Positions 38,154-47,556 of a DNA stretch of 64,000 nucleotides are shown here, piece by piece (the first letter of the stretch is position 1; the number at the start of each line of letters is the position of its first letter). The position numbers were made by a program, and so were the translations under genes. The notes beneath the pieces were generated by a model, which saw nothing but the letters and a program-made list of their open reading frames with translations, did not search any database and had not been told where the DNA came from. The stretch comes from Galaxea fascicularis (lineage: Eukaryota > Cnidaria > Anthozoa > Scleractinia > Euphylliidae), in the NCBI GenBank assembly GCA_948470475.1, contig OX419347.1:15150175-15214174 (forward strand). The letters are read 5' to 3'.

Positions 38154-38319
38154 CAGGCGCGGATCCAGGATTTTGAAATGGGGGTGAATTTTTGTAATAA
38201 TGTAATAGAACCAAAGCCTGGCTGAGGGATAAGAAAAAAAAACAGAAAGAAGGGGGCTCATAAAAAGGGGGAGTGGTGGTGAAAATTCACCCATTTCACC
38301 TCCCCTGGATCCGCGCCTG
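38154..38319. mobile_element. 166-bp MITE with 5-bp target duplication
   Basis: The ends are CAGGCGCGGATCCAGG and its exact complement CCTGGATCCGCGCCTG. GACAG flanks both sides (38149-38153 and 38320-38324). It lies 44 bases after the donor of the cysteine-rich gene 1 intron. No ORF. Confidence 0.9.
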
Positions 38320-38835
38320 GACAGTGTGAGCGATAAAAACTGACAGAGACAAAAGGAAAAGTGATGGAGGTTATAAAAAAAACCCACCAACTTCACCCTA
38401 TGATTTAAAATCAAATAACAATTTTAGTTGCTTCAGCGACAAAAATTATTCATTTAATCAATTCATTCAACGTAATTCATTTCTTCATCATCCGGATGCC
38501 ACTTAGTAAATTCCCGCACCACCATTTTTACTCTACATATATACAAATAAGGTTTGCTCGCATGCGCGGAATGTCCTCCCCACCAGGAGGCCAATGCAAA
38601 CGCCCCCAATATTGTTGGCCATGGCCGACAACTTTCACCAATGTTGGCCCAACATGCTGTACTATGTGTACGTTGAAACCATGTTTGGCAGTTGAATCAC
38701 GAACTTCCCACAATTACTCGCTACTCCCAACCCAACAATGCTAAACGTTGTTGATAATCTATGGTCATTAAAACGGGATGAAGGTATTTCCTTTAAACGT
38801 TGTTCAATGAAACGCCAAAAAACTAGTTAGCCCTA

Positions 38836-38916
38836 CGCAGACGTTCTTTTAGCTCGTCACCCAATCTTTCCTTCCCAACGAGGAGGAAAGATTGCGTGAC
38901 GAGCCAAAAAAAGAGC
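38836..38916. repeat. Inverted repeat in the cysteine-rich gene 1 intron
   Basis: 'gctcgtcacccaatctttcc' near 38853 faces 'ggaaagattgcgtgacgagc' near 38884-38903. The outer parts (CTACGCAG / CTGCGTAG) also pair. The stem is about 35 bp with few mismatches and lies about 65 bases before the second exon. Confidence 0.7.
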
Positions 38917-39341
38917 GGCTGCGTAGAAGGCTACAATGTACCAGTTAATTTATATAAAACGTTTCTGTGCCTTTCTGCAGGAAGGAACACTTGTTCCCAA
39001 AACTGTTTCTTCAGTAGTTGTAACATGAAGTGTGCTTCCAGCAAGTACTGTTCTCAGACATGCGTGTGGAAAGCCAACTGTCACCAGGTCACTTGCTCAT
39101 CAACCATATGTCACCAGGTCTGTTCAAACTGTACCGGGAGTGTCTTAGGGGGGTGGACAGGTGCGAACAGATGTGCTTAGGGGGAGAATGTAATATGAAG
39201 TGTTTTGCCCAAAACTGCAGGAGACAGTGTTCCAAAGGAAAATGTAACTACATCGGAAGCGCACAAAGCAAGGCCTCAACTATGCAGACAGGACTATGGA
39301 TTTGGAGTGCTATGATGACTACACAACTACTCAGCATATAA

Positions 39342-42300
39342 GAAACAATACTTAGGAGAAGTCGATCTGGAACTGGACTTATTTTCCATCTTCTTCTTAT
39401 GTTCGTTATCAAGCATCCATACACGAATGAAACTATTATCTAGGTCATAGATTTAAATATTCTTACAGTCTTTTTTTTTTTAATTTAGGCGCTTAAAGTA
39501 ATCCAGTAATTGGTACGAACTTTAATGTGTTGAACCAAGTCTCTTACTTATTTAGGGGACACCCAACGAGAATTTTTGGGTAGATATCTGTTCGGTGGAG
39601 GGTAGTTCGAGTTAGGTTCCGGCGGCGTCGATCAAAGAGTGCGCTACGATTTTCGTAACTGAAACGTGGCCTAAAAGATTCACAATGGGGAAAAAATAGC
39701 TCCTGGCCTTTTCGTAAGGGTGCTATTTGCTGTTTAATTTTTAGCAGTAAAAATTACCAGTTAGAATTTTCGGGAAGCAAATAGTTCCCAAGTTCGTGGA
39801 AACTTCACTTTAGCTAGCAATTTCTGAAACTGGGGGGAAGATTTTGTTCCCCAATATTTTCGGGCAATTATAATTTCAGCTAAGGAATCCGAATAGATCA
39901 AATTCGTCTAGCTAATGGAAACATCATAAGGAACACCATAAGGAACTTAAGAACAAAAATGGCTTTTTACAGGGTTCGGTTGATTTGGCTCGTTGGTTGT
40001 AAGCAGAGTTGATGGTGCAGTCATATGTATTCGTAGTTACAAAATCTGTACGCAAGTTACACTGACGCAAATAATTGAGCATGATGCCTTGAATAGAATA
40101 TCTTATCCTTTCCTGCAAATCCCATTCCTCAACTCACGAGTCAGATTTAAAGTTAGGGATACTTGTAGTGGAATAATTGGTTTATACTTCAGAAAGTTAT
40201 TCTACACGTCCATGTACTATATTTAATCCTGAGTAGCAGGCAAATCTCGTAAACCCACACTATGTTCAAACGCTTGACTTACTTATTGCGGTTCGGTTTA
40301 AATGCTTGTGATACCTGTGGTGAAATACAAGATTTATATCTCGTACTCATGTTCCACCAGTGCGGCTAAGCGCAAGCCCCTGGATACGTGAGACGGTGGC
40401 AGCCAACTCTGTTTATTGCTGTTCGGTTTAAAAGCTTGGCAAACAGTGGTTGAAAACTTGGTTAATACGCCTGAAACCTCAATTTGCAAGCAAACTCACT
40501 CACGCTCTGCTAAGCTCATTGTCGTTTAACAGCTTGGGATGTCTGTGCTGAGAGACTTGGGTTCATGCATCTTAAACGTAAATCAACGTCAATACAATGC
40601 AAATTCGTCGTGAACATGCTATAGTGAGCGAGTCACTTCCCTTTTACCATGTCTTAAACGAAAAATATGGCCGAAGGAAGAAGGCAAATCTCTCTCACCC
40701 ATCCGCAGTTACTTTAGTTCAGGAAGCTTGGGCTACCTGTGGTAAAAATACTCATTTTATATCTCTCAAACGTCAATCACCATTAATAAGATTATCCTAC
40801 GTGTTTTCGAACACGGGTCGTGCTTTAACAAGATCAGACGTGCCATAAGCTTCTGACAGGCCATCAAACTTTTTCTGGCAACTCTTCAATATTTAAATGT
40901 AATGAGCTGCAGGGTAAGAGATTGACCCTTCAAACGAGCGACCACGGCTTCACAATTCACAAACAGTCGGCAAACTGAAGCACAAAATCCGAGATTCCCT
41001 GATAGAAGCAGGTAAGTAATAAAATAACAACTCTTTTCTGTAACTTTACGTTTTAGCTATTCTTCAGCTGTTATTGTTTGAAGCAGTGTCTTGGTTACAT
41101 CTTCCCGTGCGGCAAGGCCAAAAAATTCTTATATGGTCGGCTGACATGCACAAAACATAGGGTTTCTCGACTTCTATGACTCCATCATAGATTCACCGTA
41201 AACTTCGTCTAAATTAGAACAAAGGGCTGCACATATCTCCAGCACTTCTGAGCGGAAGAAGCAGAATCAAAGCGAAGAAAGCGAACGGAAGTTATACACA
41301 GGCCTAATCTTGCCAACTTTCATTATGAACCGGATTTTAACCGGTAGACTTCGGGATGATATATTATTTGCCTCTTGTTCTAAAATGTTGACTTCTCTAT
41401 GGTTTGTACGCGTACGTGCTTAGTTTATGTTTTGACCATCGATCATGGTGCTAACAAACATGTTTATCTTGCAAGAGAACATTTAATTAACAACAGCGTA
41501 TTGTAGGCAGCCCAACAAAGATCGGAAACGACTTGACACTTCCTCAACAAACAACCAGTTTTCTCATATTTCAGGCGCGGATTATCTCTGAGCATTAATT
41601 TCCATTTCATGTTTAAAAACAGTCCTTTTGCAACGCCAAAATTATCCATGAACGAGAATCATCATGGAAACGTAAGCGGTCCCGGCTGAAAAACACATTA
41701 GATGAAACAATGTTATTTCTAGTTTTCGCTCAGATTCATTAATTTCATTAGTGTTAATGTTTAAATGTTTTCTACAAAGTTGCACGTTCGAATAGGTTGT
41801 ATTTCTTTGCGACATAACTCTTTCACTTTCGAAGGCAGAAGGGGATTTTTCTCTGTTAAAGTTTGTGTGTAGCCATGGCAACGTTGCCCCCATGTTTCTT
41901 TCACTTTTGTTTCTCATGGTGAGTAACTAACCAAAAATAGCTAAACAGACTCATTTCAGTTCTTTTGCCGACATAATTTCTTGTTCCCATTTTTTTGTTT
42001 CTTCTAATAACTACACTGTGAGCTAAATATCTTGGTCATTGAAAACTGGTCGTGATAACTGGATGGTAAGATCGAAACAGGGGTTTCCGATATATTCGAG
42101 TAACGGTTGGTACATTTAAAAACCTGGCAACATCACAAAACGAAGTGAATTGCCCCCTGACATTTCTGGACAATTTGGCTCTCCAGTGGTCTAAATCAAT
42201 GAGTCAACGTTCCGATCTTCATGAACCACTGGAAAACAGCTGAAAACGTTCAGGTCAAAAGCTTTACCACTGATATCCTTGCTACCATTTTGTCAGTTTG

Positions 42301-44560
42301 AAATGTCTCCGAGACAATTTCCTAATTCGTGCGTGACCTTCACCTGTCATATGAACATGCGTATTTAGCGCCTGTCAGACAAAATGCTTGACAAATAAGT
42401 ACTCGTATTGCACGACAGGGACACGAGCAAGCAGCATGCATTCCCCGGCTCTCGAACATACAAAAGCTATTGTTTGAACTTTTACTTGAACAAGAGCTGA
42501 CCTCTTCGCGAACGTTTAACTTCCACCAACGCAACTTTTGAGGCTCAGAAGCCGGCCAGTTCGAAGGTAAATGTACTGTTTTCCGACACACCTCGCTCTA
42601 TCTCCACGCTCACTTTGAATGCGGGATTAAAACCTGGGAATCCATTCGGCGCAAACAAAATTCCCAGATTCCGAAGGGTTGGTGTTTGTTCACAAAAGGC
42701 CTATTGTCTTAGAACAATTTTAACCACAACAATGGGCAAAATCTTGATACACGCATAGATGGAGTGGTTCTAATTTAAAGTGAAGCCTGGACAACAAATC
42801 CTCAACTGGAAGATGATGAATCTTGCCAAATGTCACATCGTAAGCTTGCAACAGAATAACGAGAATTTTGTTTTGAAATTTTGGTTGAGGCTTGGATTTC
42901 GCGAAGTTATTATGTTAGGGCTTTCTCGACAAAGAGCGAGCGTGAAGGGGGACAATTTTCGGAGTCTTGATTGTTAACTTGCTAATTCACATTCTAAAAA
43001 AAGACAGCATTCTGTTGAGCGACTAGCAGTTTATTTTATCCCGGTCGGACTCTGAACGATAACCTCATTACCTAAATCATGGTAATATAATGCTTTTGTT
43101 TTGATGATATTTTTCGTTAAGCATCTGGGAGACTAAAATGGTTCGTTGCCAAAAGCCTTGTGGGTTGTTCGGCATTTCCTTCCAGGCACTGATATATGAC
43201 CATTTATCTCAACCCATGAAATGACACTAGCCGCCACTTGCTTAGACTTGGACAGTGTTAGTTAAAGTTCTTTACGCATGCGGGAGAATCCCCGAACGAA
43301 AACGTTCGTTTTCATAGTCTAGAATCTTCGGAGCTACAATGGAGACACAACACGGGTTAAACTTTTTGTGTTCATTGAACTCACTTTCCCGTAAACATCA
43401 GGGACTACAATTTGTTTGGAATTTGAAAAGCTGCTTCAAAAACAACGAAAAAAAAAGTATTATGTTCCTTCTCCATTCTTAAAATAATTTGAATTTTCTG
43501 GATCAAATACTTGTTATTTTGGCTGTTTTTCGTTCAACTGTCCGTTGTCGCTAAACGCCGTCATGGAGCTTTGCCGAACGTTAAGCTAACTTTCTCACGA
43601 GTTACTGATGCCTAATACAGTTTTCTGCTAAATATCTTTAATGTTTGGCTCAAGAACTCTGAGAAACTACAGGCGATCACTGAGTGATCCAGGAGAGATC
43701 ACTAGTGACTCCACCAGATTTTCCAAGTGCTCAATAAAGACAAGGTTCTTTGTTCTTCCTAATGGACAATGGATAAGTCAGACAGCGTAATGAAGTTTAC
43801 TTATTTGATCCGTTAGTTTGCAATATATAAAACGCCTTGGGAAAATTTCTGAAATTTGTCCACGGTGAACCATGCAGAATTCCACGTGGAATGAGAGGGT
43901 TTTGAAACATTTCAATATTTGAAATATCAACTCTGCTAATGAACGCGTCCTTCTATTGAGCTGTCAGTCGTCAATCGAACCTTGCGCTTTGACTTGAAGC
44001 CGGATGGTCAATGGTGAAAAGGATTCATCTGATTGACAGCGAAGACGAAAGAATAGCAATCATCACAACCTAAAGGTCACAGCTTTTTACCGAAGCTTGA
44101 ATCCGCAGACTAATATCCCTCTCGGCCTTGCAGGTTTCAAAGGTGCGCTGTGTTGCAGTAAGAGAATGTGACGCTCAGTAGGGATATTTGGCTCCAAATC
44201 TAATCTACACTACAAGCCCTATTCGTTGTTACTAGACTCGAGTCTCAAAAGGCGAAGTCGCCTCGTTGCATGGGACATTGTGAAACATGAAACTCGGTAT
44301 GCATGAACATACTGGAGTTACCCTATCTAATTGCTGTTATAATTATTATTAATTGCTTAAAAAGTTCTTAACTGTATTTCATTGAATGGTCACACTTCAG
44401 GATTTCATTAACGCTCCCCTAAAATTTGAACACACATGTATAGAAGGAAAAGTAACAAAGGAAGGCGGAGTGAGGGAGCAACAGGGGGAAATATCCCATG
44501 AGTAATCCAGGATAAGAGGGCGCAGAAACCGGGTGATCGCTTGTTAGGAGCCAATCAGAA
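39342..44560. other. Intergenic region between the two cysteine-rich genes
   Basis: No exon was recognised. A diverged CAGGGGCACCC-type element lies at 39553-39995. A degenerate tandem array with a 'cggtttaaa..cttg' core and 'acctgtggt' phrases lies at 40270-40760. The remainder is AT-rich sequence without visible features. Confidence 0.5.
39553..39995. mobile_element. Diverged copy of the CAGGGGCACCC element
   Basis: It starts 'aggggacacccaacgag' and shares 'tagatatctgttcggtgg' and 'gtagttcg' with the copies at 19045 and 12217. The right end ('ggctcgttggttgt') is eroded. About 440 bp, similar to the 460-bp copy. Confidence 0.6.
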
Positions 44561-44575
44561 CGCTAGGGATAAATA
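44551..44575 (+). promoter_or_regulatory. CCAAT box and TATA-like box of cysteine-rich gene 2
   Basis: CCAATCAG at 44551 is followed by ATAAATA at 44569. The expected start near 44600 would give a 5' leader of about 75 nt to the ATG at 44675. Confidence 0.4.
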
Positions 44576-44674
44576 ACCGACGATGGCTGATAAGAAGGAA
44601 CTAGACAGATCCACCCATTGTTCTTAATATGATAGATTTACAGTATTATCTTTCTGTTGCAGAAACCACTAAAA

Positions 44675-45256
44675 ATGTTCACCATCTTCACTGCATTTGC
44701 TCTCCTGTGCCTCCTGGCTGCCAAAGCAGAAACTTTAACGACAGAAAGATGCAGCTCAGTGCTATCAAACACGTGTCTTCAAAAATGCAACACCACATCA
44801 TGTAGGTGTGGCCAAAGTGACGGCAAGTACGCATTCACGGAATGTAATCAAGTCTGCGGAGGTGCAGGGTGCAGGACAATCAAGTGCTCTGCCGGGACTT
44901 GTTTCCAGCAGTGCCATAATTGCCAAATGGAATGCACTAGTGACGTCGAATATTGTAGCCAGCAGTGTTTGTCGGGAGCATGCTCGTTTAAGTGTGGTGC
45001 CAAACGCTGTGTGCAGGAGTGTGATGGCAAGAAATGTGAGCACTTGCCTTCAGGGCACGAAGAGCCATTCATTCCACGATTGTACCTGGTTATTCTAGCA
45101 GGACTGTTCGCGGCAACGACGGTTTTGACATGCCTAGCGCTGGTTTTGTCCTGCAGTCAGGTGAGATGCTGCAGAAAGAAAACACGCCCTTTCCGTGAAA
45201 GTTGGACTGTCAACAACAGTATCAGCAGTCTTCCCATTAAATCTCAAATTGTGTAG
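44675..45256 (+). CDS. Cysteine-rich single-pass membrane protein 2
   Basis: One uninterrupted reading frame of 193 residues. Residues 1-19 are a signal peptide (MFTIFTAFALLCLLAAKAE). Then about 100 residues hold some 24 cysteines, mostly as C-x3-C or C-x2-C steps (CLQKC, CFQQC, CSQQC, CSFKC, CVQEC). A single hydrophobic segment follows at about 131-157 (LVILAGLFAATTVLTCLALV), then a basic, partly cysteine-containing tail of about 35 residues (CCRKKTRPF). It should sit in the plasma membrane with the cysteine-rich part outside. The ATG at 44675 directly precedes the signal peptide. The paralogue at 37878-39341 shares the cysteine spacing but has an intron and a different C-terminus. I do not recognise the family; the role is unknown. 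Confidence 0.75.
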   Translation: MFTIFTAFALLCLLAAKAETLTTERCSSVLSNTCLQKCNTTSCRCGQSDGKYAFTECNQVCGGAGCRTIKCSAGTCFQQCHNCQMECTSDVEYCSQQCLSGACSFKCGAKRCVQECDGKKCEHLPSGHEEPFIPRLYLVILAGLFAATTVLTCLALVLSCSQVRCCRKKTRPFRESWTVNNSISSLPIKSQIV

Positions 45257-45698
45257 GCGGACATTCACGATATAACTAGCATCCAATCTGGTGTGAAGCT
45301 CCTCATGGAAACAAACTATTGTCATGGAAACAAGGATCTGAGTTGCGGATCCAGTTTGCCCAAGTTCAGTCATTCTGATCATAACATAGCCGCTATATTT
45401 GTTGGGCTTATGGTTTTGAATCACGGTATGTGAGACGGACATAGCGAGTCTTAAAGATAACTATAGAGTAAAAGAAGAGTTCTTGAAGTTGAAGTTTTGG
45501 GACGCTGTCTCAACATGGGAGCGTATCATCAGTTATTTTTTAAAGAGACAGTTGACGTAGAGTCTAAGATATTTAAATACAGAAGACACTTTGTTTTTGT
45601 CATGAAACTAGCGTTATTTGAGAAAAGACAGAGCTTATTTAAAAGAAAGGAAACTTAAAGTCGTTACAGTAAACTTGATGTACTTTGAACCATGGAGT

Positions 45699-45704
45699 AA
45701 TAAA
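45699..45704 (+). terminator. Poly(A) signal of cysteine-rich gene 2
   Basis: AATAAA about 440 bases after the stop codon, followed within 40 bases by a GT-rich stretch ('gggtgttgttgatt'). This is the usual arrangement for cleavage and polyadenylation. Confidence 0.5.
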
Positions 45705-45719
45705 CAAGTAGCCAGGTTT

Positions 45720-47080
45720 TTCATAATTTTCTCGGGTGTTGTTGATTATTTAAAGGGAAATTGAAAATACTCAATTGAAAGTTCTTTATTAATGAATGAG
45801 GATTACAACAATCGGTGCCCTTTGTGCTCAGGTCTCATTTCCGATACAACGATACAGTTTAATTTACCGGTATATTCGGCATCCAAAGAGTAGAAGTGTA
45901 CGTATCCCTCTCTAACACAACGTTGTTCCTTGCCATGAGGAAACCAATTTTATTAAAAATGGTGTAGTACATTATTATTGTAAATTAACCTCGATCCTTT
46001 TTATATTTTGACTGATCAAATGTGCAAAACCATGGCCACATGGTAGAGGGCATCCCTTAAAATCTACTAAATTATTATTAGCAGACATGGACAACTCTTT
46101 CGACCCTGTTATGCCTAATCAGCATGGCATTGCTAAATAATTGGGCTTGGAGGTTTCCAAATGAAGACAACACCCAGTGAAAATGTGAAACTCATGGGAT
46201 GTAGCTGAAAGTGCCAAAGAATATTATTGATGCACAAATTAATGTGCTATGGCATTATGGCCACATGGTTGTAGGAATTGCTCCTTACATCTAACCAATG
46301 AAAATATTATCGTTAGCACATGCATTAGCAGCCATGCGTGGACAGCTGTGGCTGTCTTGTTAGGCCTTATCAACATGGCATAGCTAATACTTGGGCGCAG
46401 TGTTCCCACATGGAGATAAACCTTCAGATACTATGATTATTAATAGTGATTGTTAATGTTGCCTTTTAATAATTAAAAATGTACCATGGATAATGAAGTT
46501 AAAGAAATCTAGCAGCAACAGAAACACTTACACTATTGGTATGCCAATAATGCTAAATAATGCATAATGACCAAGCGTCTGCGATCAGTGGGTGAAAAGA
46601 ATCTCATCTTGCTTACCTGCTGAAATCTGTTGTCGTTTGTAGTAGCAAGAGAAAGGAAAAAAATTTGATCAAGTACCGAAACAAAGTTGTTTTTTCTTGC
46701 TAACAATCATGGCAGGACAAGTTATGATCAAGGGATTAAGTCCAGAAAGGCTTGGCATAAAACATCAGCTGTTCAGCTCGAGGTGTTCTCTGCAGCTTGT
46801 TTACAGGGCAGCCTTACTACACTAGACCATAACTAGCTGTTTGCTGCTCTGAAATTGACGATATTGGAAACGAAGTTTTTGATGCCTAAAAACACTCGTC
46901 TATTTTAATTAAAAGTAAATTGGCTAAAAACCACATAGTCAGTAGCTGAAAAACATCGCAATAGATTTTTACTTAATTTACGCCCACACCTCTCGATTTT
47001 TTGTCAGATCGATCTGGAAGATTAAGAGCTAAAACTGAAATCTGCAAAAAGAAAAGTCTGTTTTTCTCTTAAGTTTCTAA
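45720..47080. other. Region expected to hold the rest of the adenylate kinase gene
   Basis: I looked on the minus strand for the remaining kinase motifs (FPRT, SGRVYN, DDVTGEPL) and found none. The visible structure is a degenerate tandem repeat at about 46020-46560. Confidence 0.45.
46020..46560. repeat. Degenerate tandem repeat, period about 235 bp
   Basis: The series 'atggccacatggt', then 'attatyagca..catg', 'cyttatcaacatggcat' and 'gctaaata/cttggg' occurs at about 46035-46160 and again at about 46258-46400. A third partial copy ends near 46560 ('gccaataatgctaaataatg'). Confidence 0.55.
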
Positions 47081-47086
47081 ACTCAC

Positions 47087-47435
47087 CATCCAAAAGCCAA
47101 CTTCCTCCACCTAATTCCATCATTTTGTTCAAAATAAGCTCAATCATGATTTCGTCAGGGACGAGTCCTCCTTTTTCCACGATCTCCTTTGCTTTCAAGC
47201 CAACCGCAGTGCCTTCTTTAATTTGCGAACGAAGCACATCCCCACTAGACAAGTGAGTCACGGAAAAGGTGTTGACAATCCGCTCCGAAACTGTCCCTTT
47301 CCCTGATCCAGGAGGACCCATGATGAGAGCACGTACTGGTTTTAAAGACATACTTGATAAATGAATCTTGCGAACCTGCCTGGAGGGAGTACAAAGACAC
47401 AAACAGGCCCTACGTAGAAGTCGAATCGAATGCAT
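47087..47435 (-). CDS. Adenylate kinase (AK3/AK4-like, mitochondrial), 5' coding exon
   Basis: The minus strand encodes the P-loop GPPGSGKGT, then LSSGDVLRSQIKEGT and GGLVPDEIM (the NMP-binding region), and WLLDG. It splices out at GATG|GTGAGT (47087/47086), at the place where family members continue with FPRT. Such kinases transfer phosphate between nucleoside mono- and triphosphates in the mitochondrial matrix. Three starts are possible: 47351 (MSLKPVRAL, like vertebrate AK4), 47435 (adds an arginine-rich presequence, MHSIRLLRRA) and 47555 (adds 40 more). I favour 47435 because it gives a good mitochondrial presequence. Only about the first half is present; the LID domain and C-terminus were not found down to 45.3 kb. 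The gene is divergent from PUM3. Confidence 0.8.
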
Positions 47436-47556
47436 GTTGTGGTTCTGTGGGTCGATTTTATAATATTGAGCGATAGACTGGGTACTAAAAACAATACGCT
47501 GGTAGAATTTAATAACAGTGCGGGCTCGCGTGCTGGCACGTGCTGCATTCAACATG
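47436..47556. promoter_or_regulatory. Divergent promoter region, adenylate kinase / PUM3
   Basis: The two genes point away from each other. The PUM3 ATG is at 47554-47556. The most distal in-frame kinase ATG is at 47555-47553, so one CATG serves both strands. With the favoured kinase start the gap is 118 bp. No TATA box is evident, as is usual for housekeeping promoters. Confidence 0.55.

Larger units (their letters stand above)
37878..39341 (+). pseudogene. Cysteine-rich secreted/GPI-type protein 1, frameshifted
   Basis: Exon 1 (37878-38109) encodes a signal peptide (MFQQQAIVSAVLSIALLT) and the first cysteines. Exon 2 starts at 38981, and the junction keeps frame (CSG|RNTC). The ectodomain is built of short C-x3-C steps (CNMKC, CSQTC, CHQVC). 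In the assembled sequence the frame ends at a TAG at 39178-39180. However, from 39152 the frame shifted by one continues with DRCEQMC, CNMKC and CRRQC, which line up with the intact paralogue at 44675 (CSQQC, CSFKC, CVQEC), and ends after a hydrophobic tail (GLWIWSAMMT) at 39341. The break is in a run of six G at 39147-39152, so it could be a sequencing error, a polymorphism or a true pseudogene. An alternative ATG is at 37860. Family unknown. The intron carries a 166-bp MITE. Confidence 0.65.
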
